A stretch of DNA of 64,000 nt from Astragalus membranaceus. Lineage: Eukaryota; Streptophyta; Magnoliopsida; Fabales; Fabaceae. How positions within the stretch are numbered: position 1 is the first letter of the stretch; each line of letters opens with the position of its first letter. Shown in pieces: positions 10,581 to 22,375 of this stretch. The notes below the pieces were generated by a model. That model worked only from the letters and a program-made list of their open reading frames with translations, made no database searches and was not told where the DNA came from. The position numbers were made by a program, and so were the translations under genes. The stretch spans positions 126,302,371-126,366,370 of the forward strand of contig CM076848.1 in assembly GCA_039519185.1 (NCBI GenBank), in the 5' to 3' direction.

Positions 10581-12773
10581 TGTAACACCCAAAATAATTT
10601 AATTAATTATTTGATTAAATTATTTAAGTGTTGCAATATTATTATTATTATTATTATTGGTAATATTATTAGTATAAATTATTAATATGTTATTCTTATT
10701 TAAATTCGAATCAGGGAGTGGTGTTGGTAATTCCGGGACGCTGTGACTGGCCCATGAAGCCCAAGCCCGTTAGCTTAGGCTCCAAAGGCGCTAGGGTCTT
10801 AGGAATCGCATCACTTTTGGAGAAAAGAAAGAAAAAGCTTGCGAAGGGAGGGAGAGAAAAGAAGAGTGCGACGGCGCTGAGAAGGGGAAGGGAAGGAAGA
10901 GCTTTCGTGTTGCGGTGTTCTCGTACGTGATCATCTTCTTCGTGCTAGGGGCTTACGCATTCGAGGTAAGGGTGAGCGTTTCGATTTAATATAATTGAGT
11001 ATGTGATTTGATGAATTGCGAATTATAATGTTGCGAAGTATGATGTTGTTATGAGAGTTGCGGATCATGATGTTGTTTGATGAATCGTTGATGTTGTTAT
11101 GTGTAGTTTCGTATGTGTGATGTTTGATGATGGTTGGGAAGGAATTATGATGTGATCATGCTGATTTTCGTGTAAAAAAAATTCTGCTGCATGTAAACTA
11201 TTCGATGAAATGACCATTGTGTGCGCATGTGGGGTGTTTTGGGTGAAACTTCGAATTCTGGGCATATTTTACCGTGCCATCTTTTGCATTTGCGTGCCCA
11301 AATTCAATTTTAAACATTTTGGCTCGAGTGGTTTTATTTTTGCACATGTCATTTTGGAGTTGTCCCGGTGGGTGTTGCTTGTGTGCGCGTATGGGGTGTT
11401 TTGGGTGAAACTTCGAATTCTGGGCATATTTTACCGTGCCATCTTTTGCATTTGCGTGCCCAAATTCAATTTTAAACATTTTGGCTCGAGTGGTTTTATT
11501 TTTGCACGTGTCATTTTGGAGTTGTCCCGGTGGGTGTTGCTTGTGTGCGCGTATGGGGTGTTTTGGGTGAAACTTCAAATTCTGGGCATATTTTACCATG
11601 CCATCTTTTGCATTTGCGTGCCCAAATTCAATTTTAAACATTTTGGCTCGAGTGGTTTTATTTTTGCACGTGCCATTTTGGAGTTGTCCATGTGGGTGTG
11701 TGTGTGTGGCGCTGCTGTGCGCGTGGACTGGGCGCTGCCTCTGGGCGCGCCTTGTGTGTGTATTGCGTGGTGCTGGGCGCGCCTTGTGCGCTGCCCCGTG
11801 CGCCAAAAATTTTATGCCTGTGCCGAAATTTTACCGAGAGTCCGGAAATAATATTTTAAACATAAAAATGCTGCTGTTGATGAAATAAAAATGTTGTTGT
11901 TTCCTTAAATGTTAAGGTGTTGTTTTCTCAATTTAAATGTGACGTTTATGATGATGATGTGATATAATTGTGATGATTATGACGAGTACACTCTATGAGT
12001 GTTTTTATGACGACGATGACGAGGACTCCAGGTGAGTGATTGGGTGTGGCACATGTGTCCATAGTGTCTCATAGCATGTGCATATTATGACGAATAGGCT
12101 TCGGCCTCTTATTGACGTAAAACAGTGACGATGTGCCCATAGTGGCTTAATTATGACGAGAATGGTACCATGATGCATATGCCCAGGCGTGGGTTGCATT
12201 TCCATGCACGTTCATGATTTATGACTTGTGGTAAAAATTGTGATTTGAGTTAGTGTTCAGTGACGATGATGTTGGTGGTGATGACGATGTTGTATGACTG
12301 TTTTGTTCACATTACTCTGTTATGTGCTTAATTATGTTTTGTTGAAATTCTCACCCCTTCTGCTTGGAATGTTGCTCTATTGCGGCAACGCTGCAGGTAA
12401 CCGCGAGTGAAGGTCCTGCTGCCTTCTTTAATAGCTATTGGGATGTCTGTCGAGTCGCTCTCTGATACTGTGACACCTACGGGGCGTGGTTGAAGTTTGT
12501 TAATTAATTAAATAATTGTTTAATGATTATGTCGATGATGTGAGACGTGTTTGAGTGGTATTAGTGAGTTATTGTTTTATTCCGCTGTGATGTGATTTTT
12601 GGAGTTTAACTTTCATGACGGGTGCCTTTTTGCACAAACCTTGATGGGTGCAATTGATGAGTTTTGTTAATGACGATGTGGCATTTCTTTTCTATCAGTT
12701 GAATTAATATTTGCGAAAAAGAATTACTCTGATAAATGACGTATAAATTATGGGGTAGAAAAGGGGTGTTACA
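10581..12773 (+). repeat. 5' LTR of element B
   Basis: It begins TGTAACACCCAAAAT and ends GGGGTGTTACA. It carries a short (ATT)n run at about 10638-10659 and a 162-bp unit repeated nearly three times at 11219-11690. Because 162 is divisible by three, long frames stay open on both strands across the array; I do not regard these as genes. Confidence 0.95.
11219..11690. repeat. 162-bp tandem repeat, nearly three units, in element B LTR
   Basis: Units begin GTGTGCGC at 11219, 11381 and 11543 and share the TTTTGGGTGAAACTTC and GGCTCGAGTGG segments. The same array recurs in the 3' LTR from about 17923 to 18395. Confidence 0.9.
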
Positions 12774-12777
12774 TTAG

Positions 12778-12789
12778 TGGTATCAGAGC
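12778..12789 (+). other. Primer-binding site of element B
   Basis: TGGTATCAGAGC, complementary to the 3' end of initiator-Met tRNA, lies four bases after the 5' LTR end. It is the standard minus-strand priming site of Tekay-type Gypsy elements. Confidence 0.9.
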
Positions 12790-12886
12790 AGTTCGATCTG
12801 TCCGGCCGGTGGTCGAGTCGTCAAGTTGAGTAGCATTTGAGTTTTGTTACTCGTTTCTGAATTCTGTTTTCTGTTGCAGTGCTAGA

Positions 12887-15800
12887 ATGGCAGGACGGAA
12901 CGATGCTGCACTTGCTGCTGCTTTGCAGGCTATAGCTGGGGTTGTGGGCAACATGCCAGGTGCTGGTGATGCTGGGACGCGCAGTTTGGCTACGTTCCAG
13001 CGAGAGAACCCTCCTACTTTTGAAGGCGGGTATAACCCTGATGGTGCCCTTGAGTGGCTGAGAGAGATGGAGCGAATCTTCCGCGTTATGGATTGTTCCG
13101 ATGCTCAGAAGGTTCGTTATGGTACGCACATGTTGAAGAGAGAGGCTGATGACTGGTGGATGGCGGCTAGGCAGAGGTTGATGGTGGCCAATGAGGAGAT
13201 TACTTGGGCTGTGTTCCAGAGAGAGTTCAGGAGGAAATACTATCCGGAAGATGTCCGCGGAAAGAAAGAGGTTGAGTTTCTGAGGCTTGAACAAGGTAAC
13301 ATGTCTGTAACTGAATATGCTGCAAAATTTACTGAGTTGTCCAAGTTTTATCCGCACTATGATGGAGAGGGTGCTGAGTTCTCCAAATGCATTAAGTTTG
13401 AAAACGGGTTGCGTGCCGATAGTAAGAAAGCCATAGGGTATCAACAAATTCGTGTGTTCTCTCTGTTGGTTGATAGCTGCCGGATTTTTGAGGAGGACAG
13501 TAATGCCTTCTGCAGAGTTATGAAAGAAAAGCAAAAGAACTTCTCGAGTCGTGGTAAGCCATATGAGGTGCCTGCTGGTAAGGGCAAAGGGAAGTTTGTT
13601 GGTGGGTCTAAGCGAAGTGGGGGAGATGCTGCAGCCAGTATTACTTGTTACACGTGTGGGAGAGCAGGTCATAAGAGTCCAGATTGCCCAAGCGGGGATA
13701 AGAAGAGATGTTATCGGTGTGGGAAAGAGGGGCACATATCTTCCAGTTGTGATAAGAAAGAGGTGGTATGCTTTAATTGTGGGGAGGGTGGTCACATCAG
13801 TACACAGTGCTCAAAACCCAAGAAGGAGAAGTCTTTTGGGAAAGTGTTCGCTCTGGCTGGGTCTGATGTGGTGAATGAGATTCGAGGTACGTGCTATATC
13901 AATAATTTTCCTCTTATTGCTATTGTTGATACTGGTGCTACCCATAGTTTTATTGCTGCCGCATGTGTTGAGAAACTAAGTCTTGTCTTATCTGATATGT
14001 TGAGAGAGATGGTTATCGATACTCCAGCTAAGGGTTCGGTAACTACCTCCGTTGTTTGTGCCAAATGTCCTGTATCTATATATGGTAGGGAATTTTTAGT
14101 TGATTTGATCTGTTTGCCGTTGAGTGGAATGGATGTCATTCTGGGTATGGACTGGTTAGTTGATAATCATGTACATATCAACTGTCGCGAAAGGTCCGTG
14201 AGTTTCGCTTCGCCGGAAGAGAAGTCTGGTTTGCTATCTGCGGGTCAGCTGCATAGGGTGATGAGAGAAGAGGTTCAGCTGTTTTCTCTGTTAGCGTCGT
14301 TGTCTGCTGAGAGCCAAGCGAAGATTGATGAGTTGCAGGTGGTGCGTGAGTTTTCCGAGGTGTTTCCTGACGAGATTCCGGATATACCACCAGAGAGAGA
14401 GGTGGAGTTTACTATTGATCTAGTTCCTGGCACTAAGCCTGTGTCTATGGCACCATATAGAATGTCTGCGTCTGAGTTGGCAGAATTGAAGAAGCAGCTT
14501 GAGGATTTGTTAGAAAAGAAGTTTGTAAGACCGAGTGTGTCGCCGTGGGGAGCTCCAGTGTTGCTAGTGAAAAAGAAAGATGGTAGTATGAGGTTGTGTG
14601 TAGACTATCGTCAATTGAATAAAGTTACAATCAAGAACAAGTATCCGTTACCGAGGATTGATGACTTGATGGATCAGTTGGTGGGTGCTAAAGTATTCAG
14701 CAAGATTGATTTAAGGTCTGGTTATCATCAGATCAAGGTAAAAGATGAAGACATCCAGAAGACAGCGTTTAGGACAAGATATGGGCACTATGAGTATTCC
14801 GTAATGCCTTTCGGTATGACTAATGCGCCGGGGGTATTCATGGGGTACATGAACCAAATCTTTCGCGAGTATCTGGACAAGTTTGTGGTGGTTTTCATTG
14901 ATGATATTCTAATTTATTCTAAGTCGGAAGAGGAGCATGCGGAACATCTGAGGTTGGTGTTGGAAATTCTGAGGGATCGAAAGTTATATGCGAAGTTGTC
15001 CAAGTGTGAGTTTTGGTTGAAAGAAGTCAGTTTTCTCGGTCATGTGATTTCTAGTGAGGGGATTGCGGTGGATCCTTCTAAGGTTGATGCAGTGTTGCAG
15101 TGGGAGTCCCCGAAGTCAGTTACTGAGATAAGGAGTTTTCTGGGATTAGCTGGTTATTATAGAAGATTCATTGAGGGGTTTTCAAAGTTGGCTCTGCCGT
15201 TGACCCAATTGACTTGCAAGGGTAAGGCTTTTGTTTGGGATGACCGATGTGAAGAGAGTTTCAATGAGTTGAAGAAGAGGTTGACTACGTCACCAGTGTT
15301 GACCCTGCCTGATCCGGTTGAGCCGTTTGTGGTCTATTGTGATGCTTCCAAAATGGGTTTGGGTGGTGTGCTTATGCAGAATGGGAAAGTGGTCGCTTAT
15401 GCGTCGAGACAGTTGAGAACTCATGAAAAGAATTACCCTACTCATGACTTAGAACTTGCTGTTGTGGTATTCGCGCTGAAAATCTGGAGACATTACTTGT
15501 ATGGATCGAGATTTGAGGTGTTCAGTGATCACAAGGGCCTTCAGTATCTGTTCGATCAGAAAGAGTTGAATATGAGGCTGCGCCGGTGGTTAGAACTATT
15601 GAAGGATTATGATTTTGAATTGAGTTATCACCCGGGAAAAGCTAATGTGGTTGCAGATGCTTTGAGTCGGAAGACTTTGCATATGTCGGCATTGATGGCT
15701 AGAGAGCTGGAGTTAATTGAGCAATTCAGGGACATGAGTTTAGTTTGTAAAGTCACGCCTCAGAGTATCAGGTTGGGTATGTTGAAAATTGGCAACGATT

Positions 15801-17265
15801 TTATGGATGGTATCCGGGAAGCGCAGAAATTAGACGTGAAACTGGTTGATCTGATGGGTGGGATTGATCAGTCTGAGAATAAGGACTTCGAGATAGATGC
15901 GCAGAATGTATTGAGATATCGTGGAAGAATTTGTATTCCCGAGGATGAGGAAATGAGAAAGGCAATTCTCGAGGAAGGCCACAGAAGTAAGTTGAGTATC
16001 CATCCCGGAGCGACAAAGATGTATCAAGATCTGAAAAAGATGTTCTGGTGGCCTGGGTTGAAGCGCGATGTGGCGCAGTTTGTGTATTCGTGTTTGACCT
16101 GTCAGAAATCGAAGGTCGGGCATCAGAAGCCTGCGGGGATGATGCAACCGTTGAATGTTCCAGAGTGGAAGTGGGATAGTATTTCCATGGATTTCGTGAC
16201 TGGGTTACCCAATACGGTGAGAGGTCATGATTCGATTTGGGTGGTTGTGGACAGATTGACGAAGTCTGCTCATTTCATTCCTATCGGCATTAAGTATCCG
16301 GTGTCGAGATTGGCAGAGATCTATATTCAGGTGATTGTGAAGCTGCATGGCGTTCCTTTATGCATTGTGTCGGATAGAGACCCAAGGTTCACTTCGGACT
16401 TTTGGAGTAGTTTGCAGAAGGAGTTGGGTTCGAAATTGAGGTTGAGTTCAGCTTATCATCCTCAAACTGATGGGCAGACAGAGAGGACGATTCAATCGTT
16501 GGAAGATCTGTTGAGGTCATGTGTTCTAGAGCAGGGAGGTGCGTGGGGTACTCATCTTCCATTGATTGAGTTTACCTACAACAACAGTTATCATTCCAGT
16601 ATCGGGATGGCGCCGTTTGAGGCGTTGTATGGTCGGAGGTGTAGGACTCCAGTGTGTTGGTATGAGACTGGGGAAATGGACCTGAGCTAGTCAGAGAAAC
16701 TACTGAGAAAGTGAAGGTGATCCGGGAGAAAATGAAAGCGTCGCAGAGTAGACAGAAAAGCTACCATGAGAAGAGAAGGAAAGATTTAGAATTTGAAGCG
16801 GGTGACCACGTGTTCCTGAGGGTCACACCTATGACTGGTGTTGGGCGTGCGCTGAAATCGAAGAAGTTGACTCCTCGTTTCATTAGGCCGTATCAGATTA
16901 CGGAAAGAGTTGGAAGTGTTGCATATCGGGTGGCCTTGCCACCTAATCTTTCGAACTTGCACGACGTGTTTCACGTGTCGCAGCTTCGGAAGTATATTGC
17001 GGATCCGTCTCATGTGATTCAACCAAACGATGTGGAGGTGCGGGATAATCTCACTGTGGAGACTATGCCTGTACGAATTGAGGATCGTGAGGTGAAGACC
17101 TTACGAGGTAAGGAGGTCAATCTGGTGAAGGTTGTTTGGTTTGGAGCAGCTGGTGAAAGCCTGACATGGGAGCTGGGGGATAAGATGCGAGAGTCGTATC
17201 CAGAGTTGTTTGAGTCAGGTAAGAATTTCGAGGACGAAAATTTCCTAAGTGGGGGAGAGTTGTAA
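12887..17265 (+). pseudogene. gag-pol polyprotein of element B, chromovirus, one frame break
   Basis: The main frame runs 12887-16690 (1,267 codons). Gag is followed by three CX2CX4HX4C zinc knuckles at residues about 254-308, the protease motif DTGATHSF near 348, and reverse transcriptase with FIDDIL near 669. RNase H ([11 protein letters not shown] near 816) and integrase with an HHCC region near 1030-1070 and catalytic residues in SMDFVTGLP and [10 protein letters not shown] come next. The frame ends at TAG 16688-16690. Translation in another frame continues from about 16685 ([12 protein letters not shown]) through the integrase tail to a chromodomain (VVWFGAAGESLTWELGDKM) and MRESYPELFESG, stopping at 17263-17265, just inside the LTR. 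A small indel near 16680 separates integrase from the chromodomain; all other motifs are intact. Confidence 0.93.
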
Positions 17266-17316
17266 CACCCAAAATAATTTAATTAATTATTTGATTAAAT
17301 TATTTAAGTGTTGCAA

Positions 17317-17362
<46 letters not shown>

Positions 17363-19477
17363 GGTAATATTATTAGTATAAATTATTAATATGTTATTCT
17401 TATTTAAATTCGAGTCAGGGAGTGGTGTTGGTAATTCCGGGACGGTGTGACTGGCCCATGAAGCCCAAGCCCGTTAGCTTAGGCTCCAAAGGCGCTAGGG
17501 TCTTAGGAATCGCATCACTTGTGGAGAAAAGAAAGAAAAAGCTTGCGAAGGGAGGGAGAGAAAAGAAGAGTGCGACGGCGCTGAGAAGGGGAAGGGAAGG
17601 AAGAGCTTTCGTGTTGTGGTGTTCTCGTACGTGATCATCTTCTTCGTGCTAGGGGCTTACGCATTCGAGGTAAGGGTGAGCGTTTCGATTTAATATAATT
17701 GAGTATGTGATTTGATGAATTGCGAATTATGATGTTGCGAAGTATGATGTTGTTATGAGAGTTGTGGATCATGATGTTGTTTGATGAATCGTTGATGTTG
17801 TTATGTGTAGTTTCGTATGTGTGATGTTTGATGATGGTTGGGAAGGAATTATGATGTGATCATGCTGATTTTCGTGTAAAAAAAATTCTGCTGCATGTAA
17901 ACTATTCGATGAAATGACGATTGTGTGCGCATGTGGGGTGTTTTGGGTGAAACTTCGAATTCTGGGCATATTTTACCGTGCCATCTTTTTCATTTGCGTG
18001 CCCAAATTCAATTTTAAACATTTTGGCTCGAGTGGTTTTATTTTTGCACGTGTCATTTTGGAGTTGTCCCGGTGGGTGTTGCTTGTGTGCGCGTATGGGG
18101 TGTTTTGGGTGAAACTTCGAATTCTGGGCATATTTTACCGTGCCATCTTTTTCATTTGCGTGCCCAAATTCAATTTTAAACATTTTGGCTCGAGTGGTTT
18201 TATTTTTGCACGTGTCATTTTGGAGTTGTCCCGGTGGGTGTTGCTTGTGTGCGCGTATGGGGTGTTTTGGGTGAAACTTCAAATTCTGGGCATATTTTAC
18301 CGTGCCATCTTTTGCATTTGCGTGCCCAAATTCAATTTTAAACATTTTGGCTCGAGTGGTTTTAATTTTGCATGTGTCATTTTGGAGTTGTCCCTGTGGG
18401 TGTGTGTGTGTGGCGCTGCTGTGCGCGTGGACTGGGCGCTGCCTCTGGGCGCGCCTTGTGTGTGTATTGCGTGGTGCTGGGCGCGCCTTGTGCGCTGCCC
18501 CGTGCGCCAAAAATTTTATGCCTGTGCCGGAATTTTACCGAGAGTCCGGAAATAATATTTTAAACATAAAAATGCTGCTGTTGATGAAATAAAAATGTTG
18601 CTGTTTCCTTAAATGTTAAGGTGTTGTTTTCTCAATTTAAATGTGACGTTTATGATGATGATGTGATATAATTGTGATGATTATGACGAGTACACTCTAT
18701 GAGTGTTTTTATGACGACGATGACGAGGACTCCAGGTGAGTGATTGGGTGTGGCACATGTGTCCATAGTGTCTCATAGCATGTGCATATTATGACGAATA
18801 GGCTTCGGCCTCTTATTGACGTAAAACAGTGACGATGTGCCCATAGTGGCTTAATTATGACGAGAATGGTACCATCATGCATATGCCCAGGCGTGGGTTG
18901 CATTTCCATGCACGTTCATGATTTATGACTTGTGGTAAAAATTGTGATTTGAGTTAGTGTTCAGTGACGATGATGTTGGTGGTGATGACGATGTTGTATG
19001 ACTGTTTTGTTCACATTACTCTGTTATGTGCTTAATTATGTTTTGTTGAAATTCTCACCCCTTCTGCTTGGAATGTTGCTCTATTGCGGCAACGCTGCAG
19101 GTAACCGCGAGTGAAGGTCCTGCTGCCTTCTTTAATAGCTATTGGGATGTCTGTCGAGTCGCTCTCTGATACTGTGACACCTACGGGGCGTGGTTGAAGT
19201 TTGTTAATTAATTAAATAATTGTTTAATGATTATGTCGATGATGTGAGACGTGTTTGAGTGGTATTAGTGAGTTATTGTTTTATTCCGCTGTGATGTGAT
19301 TTTTGGAGTTTAACTTTCATGACGGGTGCCTTTTTGCACAAACCTTGATGGGTGCAATTGATGAGTTTTGTTAATGACGATGTGGCATTTCTTTTCAATC
19401 AGTTGAATTAATATTTGCGAAAAAGAATTACTCTGATAAATGACGTATAAATTATGGGGTAGAAAAGGGGTGTTACA
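17261..19477 (+). repeat. 3' LTR of element B
   Basis: It is the same as the 5' LTR except for a longer ATT run (about 17318-17361) and scattered substitutions. It is preceded by the polypurine stretch AAGTGGGGGAGAGT. Confidence 0.95.
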
Positions 19478-19875
19478 GAGGTACTCTCTCTCACTCTCTC
19501 TTACTGTAATCTGCTAAATTTATTTTAATTTATTTTGATTTTGTTTTGGTGTTACTGTAGATCTTCTTTACAGAGACTACCAAAGTGATCAGAAGTTCAC
19601 CATCACCACTTACTCACCTACTGGAGTTGATAGTATTTTTAGGTTTATTTTATTTTAGGTTTGCAGTTTTGGTTTATTCTTGTGTGATTAATCTGCTTTT
19701 ATTCCGTTTATTGTTGAGGTTTGTTTGGAAACTTAAAGTTAGAGAATCCATTTCTGTTTGTTTATAGTTGTAGTAAATTGGTGGTGGAGATGATTGTTGT
19801 ATTGGAAAAATTGTAAGTGTAGGGAAGGGAATCTGTGTTGTGCTTGTTTTTGTGACATTATTTATTCTTATTGTG

Positions 19876-20150
19876 ATAGCAGTTGTGGGTTATTATTGTT
19901 CTGTTGTGTGTGTTTTGGGGTTGACTTGTTGCTAGGTCATGCATGATTTTGGGAATGATGCTTATTGTGATAGCAATGTTGTCTTGTGGGTTATTATTGC
20001 TCAACTATGTGTGTGTTTGGGGCTTGACTTGTTGTTAGGTTTTAATACATGGAGTTGGGAATGATTCTTATTGTTGTTGCAATGTTGTGTTGTGGGCTAT
20101 AATTGTTCAGTTTTGCGTGTTTGGGGGCTGACTTGTTGCTAGATGTTGAT
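19876..20150 (+). repeat. Three degenerate copies of a unit of about 105-115 bp
   Basis: The phrase GGGTTATTATTGTTC...GGGGTTGACTTGTTGCTAG recurs from about 19876, 19992 and 20095 between the VDAC and GCN1 fragments. The last copy ends in a TTGCTAG that could act as the acceptor for the GCN1-like segment. The surrounding 19629-19875 looks like intron DNA. Confidence 0.7.
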
Positions 20151-20924
20151 GCTTGGATCTCGCTCCACCAGTTGCTGAGGAGGAAGTCATCTAAAGGCCA
20201 CCCCATGGCCTCTTTGAGCGAATTTTATATGGCTTATCCAATTTGTGTAAATCAGAAGCACTTCCTGTTGATTCTTTTTCTTTTGTATTCCCTGTAAGCA
20301 ATTCTACTTTCAAATACAATTTAATCAATTTAGCAAGGCTTTCTTGTTTCTAATTCTGATTCTCAATAGATAATGGAGCGAATTCTCCTGTGCTCAAAGA
20401 AAACAAAGTTTCATGATGATTTTCTTAGGATTTTTTACTTACACCTGGATCCCCATCTACCTCTTCCTAGGGTTCGAATGTTATCGGTAATTTTCCCAGC
20501 GTTTTATGCTATGTTCAGTTGTCCATTCTGTTTACCAATTGTTTTCCATCTGATTAAAACTCTTTTCTACAGGTCCTTTACCATGTCCTAGGCATTGTTC
20601 CAGCTTATCAAGCATCCATTGGACCTGCTCTAAATGAGTTGAGTCTTGGTTTGCAACCTGATGATGTTGCCTCCGTAAGTATGCTTTACTCTATTTGCAC
20701 TGCTCTCTCTTAGTCTGTCTGAGTTATGCGTCTCTGTAACAATGCTTATATTAGTGTTAAATTGGATTTTGAAGGCACTTTATGGAGTTTATGCAAAAGA
20801 TGTTCATGTGAGAATGGCATGCTTAAATGCTGTGAAGTGTATCCCTGCTGTTGCTAATCGTTCTCTACCCCAGAACACCGAGGTTGCAACAAGTATATGG
20901 GTAGCACTACATGATCCTGAGAAG
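20151..20924 (+). pseudogene. Captured GCN1-like (translational activator) exons
   Basis: There are four exon pieces: about 20151-20293, 20370-20486, 20573-20674 and 20775-20924, each with GT/AG borders (CCT/GTAAGC, TCG/GTAATT, TCC/GTAAGT, AAG/GTTAGC). In frame they read LFERILYGLSNLCKSEALPV, MERILLCSKKTKFHDDFLRI, VLYHVLGIVPAYQASIGPAL and ALYGVYAKDVHVRMACLNAV, then CIPAVANRSLPQNTEVATSI. This matches my recollection of the HEAT-repeat region of plant GCN1 (ILITHYIA), which activates GCN2 kinase. The first piece has an in-frame stop upstream (EEVI then TAA). It is a fragment, not a gene, but is well conserved in sequence and splice structure. Confidence 0.82.
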
Positions 20925-21969
20925 GTTAGCCCCCTTTTCCCCAAGTTTTACAAGGACCAAATTTTGCTCCTTCCATTTATCTTGCCTATATGGAATAAAC
21001 CGTGGCTTTGCAAAAAGTGTGTTATGATGTATTTGCTTATTTCTTTTTAATTGTATTTCTCTTTAGAGTAGAAAAGCAACCTGCTTTTATATAACTGTCG
21101 CGACAACGAGGTCTTATAGGCAGCTTGAGGCAGATTTGCTTCAACGAGGTCTATTTTCCACAACTTACTTATAACTGTGTTTCCAGAACCTGCTTTTATA
21201 TCTCTGTTTTTATATAACTGCCTTTATATCTCTATTTTTCCAGAACCTGCTTTTATATAACTGCTTTTATATCTCTGTTTTTTCAACAGCTTCATCTCTT
21301 TTATTCCTTTGATGATGTGTGTTATAAATCCGGTATATTGTTTTTAAATCATTTGTTTTTCTCCCCCAGCCTGTCTCTCCTTTCCAGCGGACTCTACTCT
21401 TTTATTAGCTTGCATACGTATTTGGATCTGTGTTATCAACATCTTTTTGGTACATGATTCAGTAGGAATGACATGACATGTATGTAAAATAGTAAATGTC
21501 TTTTGTAATAAAATTCAAGTGGCACTATGTATCCTTGACACCTAAGATGGATTACTTCACTGAAATACTTTGCAGTCACCTGAAATGTGGGTTACCTTTC
21601 TAATGGTTATGCTTCTGTGATTGTGTTATTTGAGTTTAGCTTGTCCCTCCATTAACATAATCAATGTTAAGCTTTTTAAACATTCGTGGTCAAAGAATAA
21701 TAATGTGCATTCGTGGTGGTCATTAAAGGAATACAATATGATAGAGTATTTGATTTATTTATGACTCTGCCTGCACTTTTGTTATTGCCCATAAGTCTGG
21801 TTTGAAAATGAGCTGTCTTGATTGTGATTGTAGGTGTGATTCTATCGCCATATACCTTTCATCTTTGTATTTTTTTGCATGCTATGTTTGTTTCTTGGTT
21901 GGGGGATCATATAAAGAAATATTATTGTCTCTTATCTCCTGTTATGCTTGATTTATGGCAATTTTGCAG
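20925..21969 (+). other. Intron-like Pack-CACTA interior
   Basis: T-rich non-coding sequence with CAGAACCTGCTTTTATAT repeats at 21185-21285. No further exon was recognised. It ends at a TTTTGCAG acceptor at 21969. Confidence 0.5.
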
Positions 21970-22072
21970 GTCAAAGAAGCAGAACTGTCGTCGTTGAGTC
22001 AGCAGAAGAAGATTGAGGAGCTTGAAGCTCAGCTCCAGGAAGCTGAAGATTGTCTCTTATCTTCTGAATTAG
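21970..22072 (+). pseudogene. Captured coiled-coil fragment, parent unknown
   Basis: After a TTTTGCAG acceptor the frame reads VKEAELSSLSQQKKIEELEA then QLQEAEDCLLSSEL and a stop. It has a clear heptad pattern rich in Glu, Leu and Lys. I do not recognise the parent gene with confidence. Its position at the 3' end of the string of captured exons could make it the terminal exon of a chimeric transcript. Confidence 0.5.
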
Positions 22073-22375
22073 TTTTTTTTGCACTGCCCTTTAAGCTTGT
22101 ATTGAATTTGTTTGTACTGAGTTTGTACTGAATTTGTACTGAATTTGTTTGTTAAGTTTGTACTGAATTTGTACTGAATTTGTGTGGAATATATAATTTG
22201 ATATTGTTGTAAGATTGTGTTGATATAAGATTATAAATGAAAAAAAGTGTGTTAATGTTTGATAGTTTTTGGTTTGATTTTGGTCTGTTAAAATTAGCAG
22301 TAATTAGCAGTCATTAATTAGATTAGCTGGCTACCAAATAATTTTTTTTTAAAAAAACAAATGAACTTTTAAGGT

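Larger units (their letters stand above)
10581..19477 (+). mobile_element. Full-length Tekay-like chromovirus (element B), Ty3/Gypsy
   Basis: It has LTRs of 2,193 bp (10581-12773) and 2,217 bp (17261-19477), both TGTAACACCC...GTGTTACA, and the 5-bp target duplication GAGGT (10576-10580, 19478-19482). A tRNA-Met type primer site lies at 12778-12789 and a polypurine tract immediately before 17261. The LTRs differ in length almost only by an ATT microsatellite, with a small number of substitutions, so insertion was recent. The interior encodes gag-pol with a C-terminal chromodomain. It lies inside the Pack-CACTA. Confidence 0.95.
10530..19628 (+). pseudogene. Captured VDAC (mitochondrial porin) exons 1 and 2, split by a Tekay element
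   Basis: Exon 1 (10530-10578) reads MAKGPGLYTDIGKKAR, the conserved N-terminal helix start of plant VDACs, behind a CTT-rich 5' leader (10470-10529). Exon 2 (19561 to about 19628), after a TTACTGTAG acceptor, continues in phase with DLLYRDYQSDQKFTITTYSP then TGV, after which homology stops. VDAC is the outer-membrane porin; only its first 40 or so residues are here. The Tekay target duplication GAGGT straddles the exon-1 donor (AGAG/GT), so the retrotransposon interrupts intron 1 immediately after its GT. Confidence 0.85.

Noticed and set aside
10718..10930. 70-residue frame in the element B LTR, repeated at 17422-17634
   Set aside because: It lies in the LTR with no domain; it is present twice only because the LTR is duplicated.
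11198..11851. Overlapping 202- and 213-residue frames on both strands in the element B LTR (repeated at 17902-18555)
   Set aside because: They arise from a 162-bp tandem repeat whose length is a multiple of three, with no recognisable domain.
12821..13795. 324-residue frame on the minus strand over element B gag
   Set aside because: It is a shadow of the plus-strand gag-pol frame, which carries clear zinc knuckles and catalytic motifs; the antisense frame shows no domain and starts in the leader.
16691..16710. A separate gene starting at 16711 downstream of gag-pol
   Set aside because: The frame encodes the integrase tail and chromodomain of the same polyprotein, separated only by a small indel near 16680.
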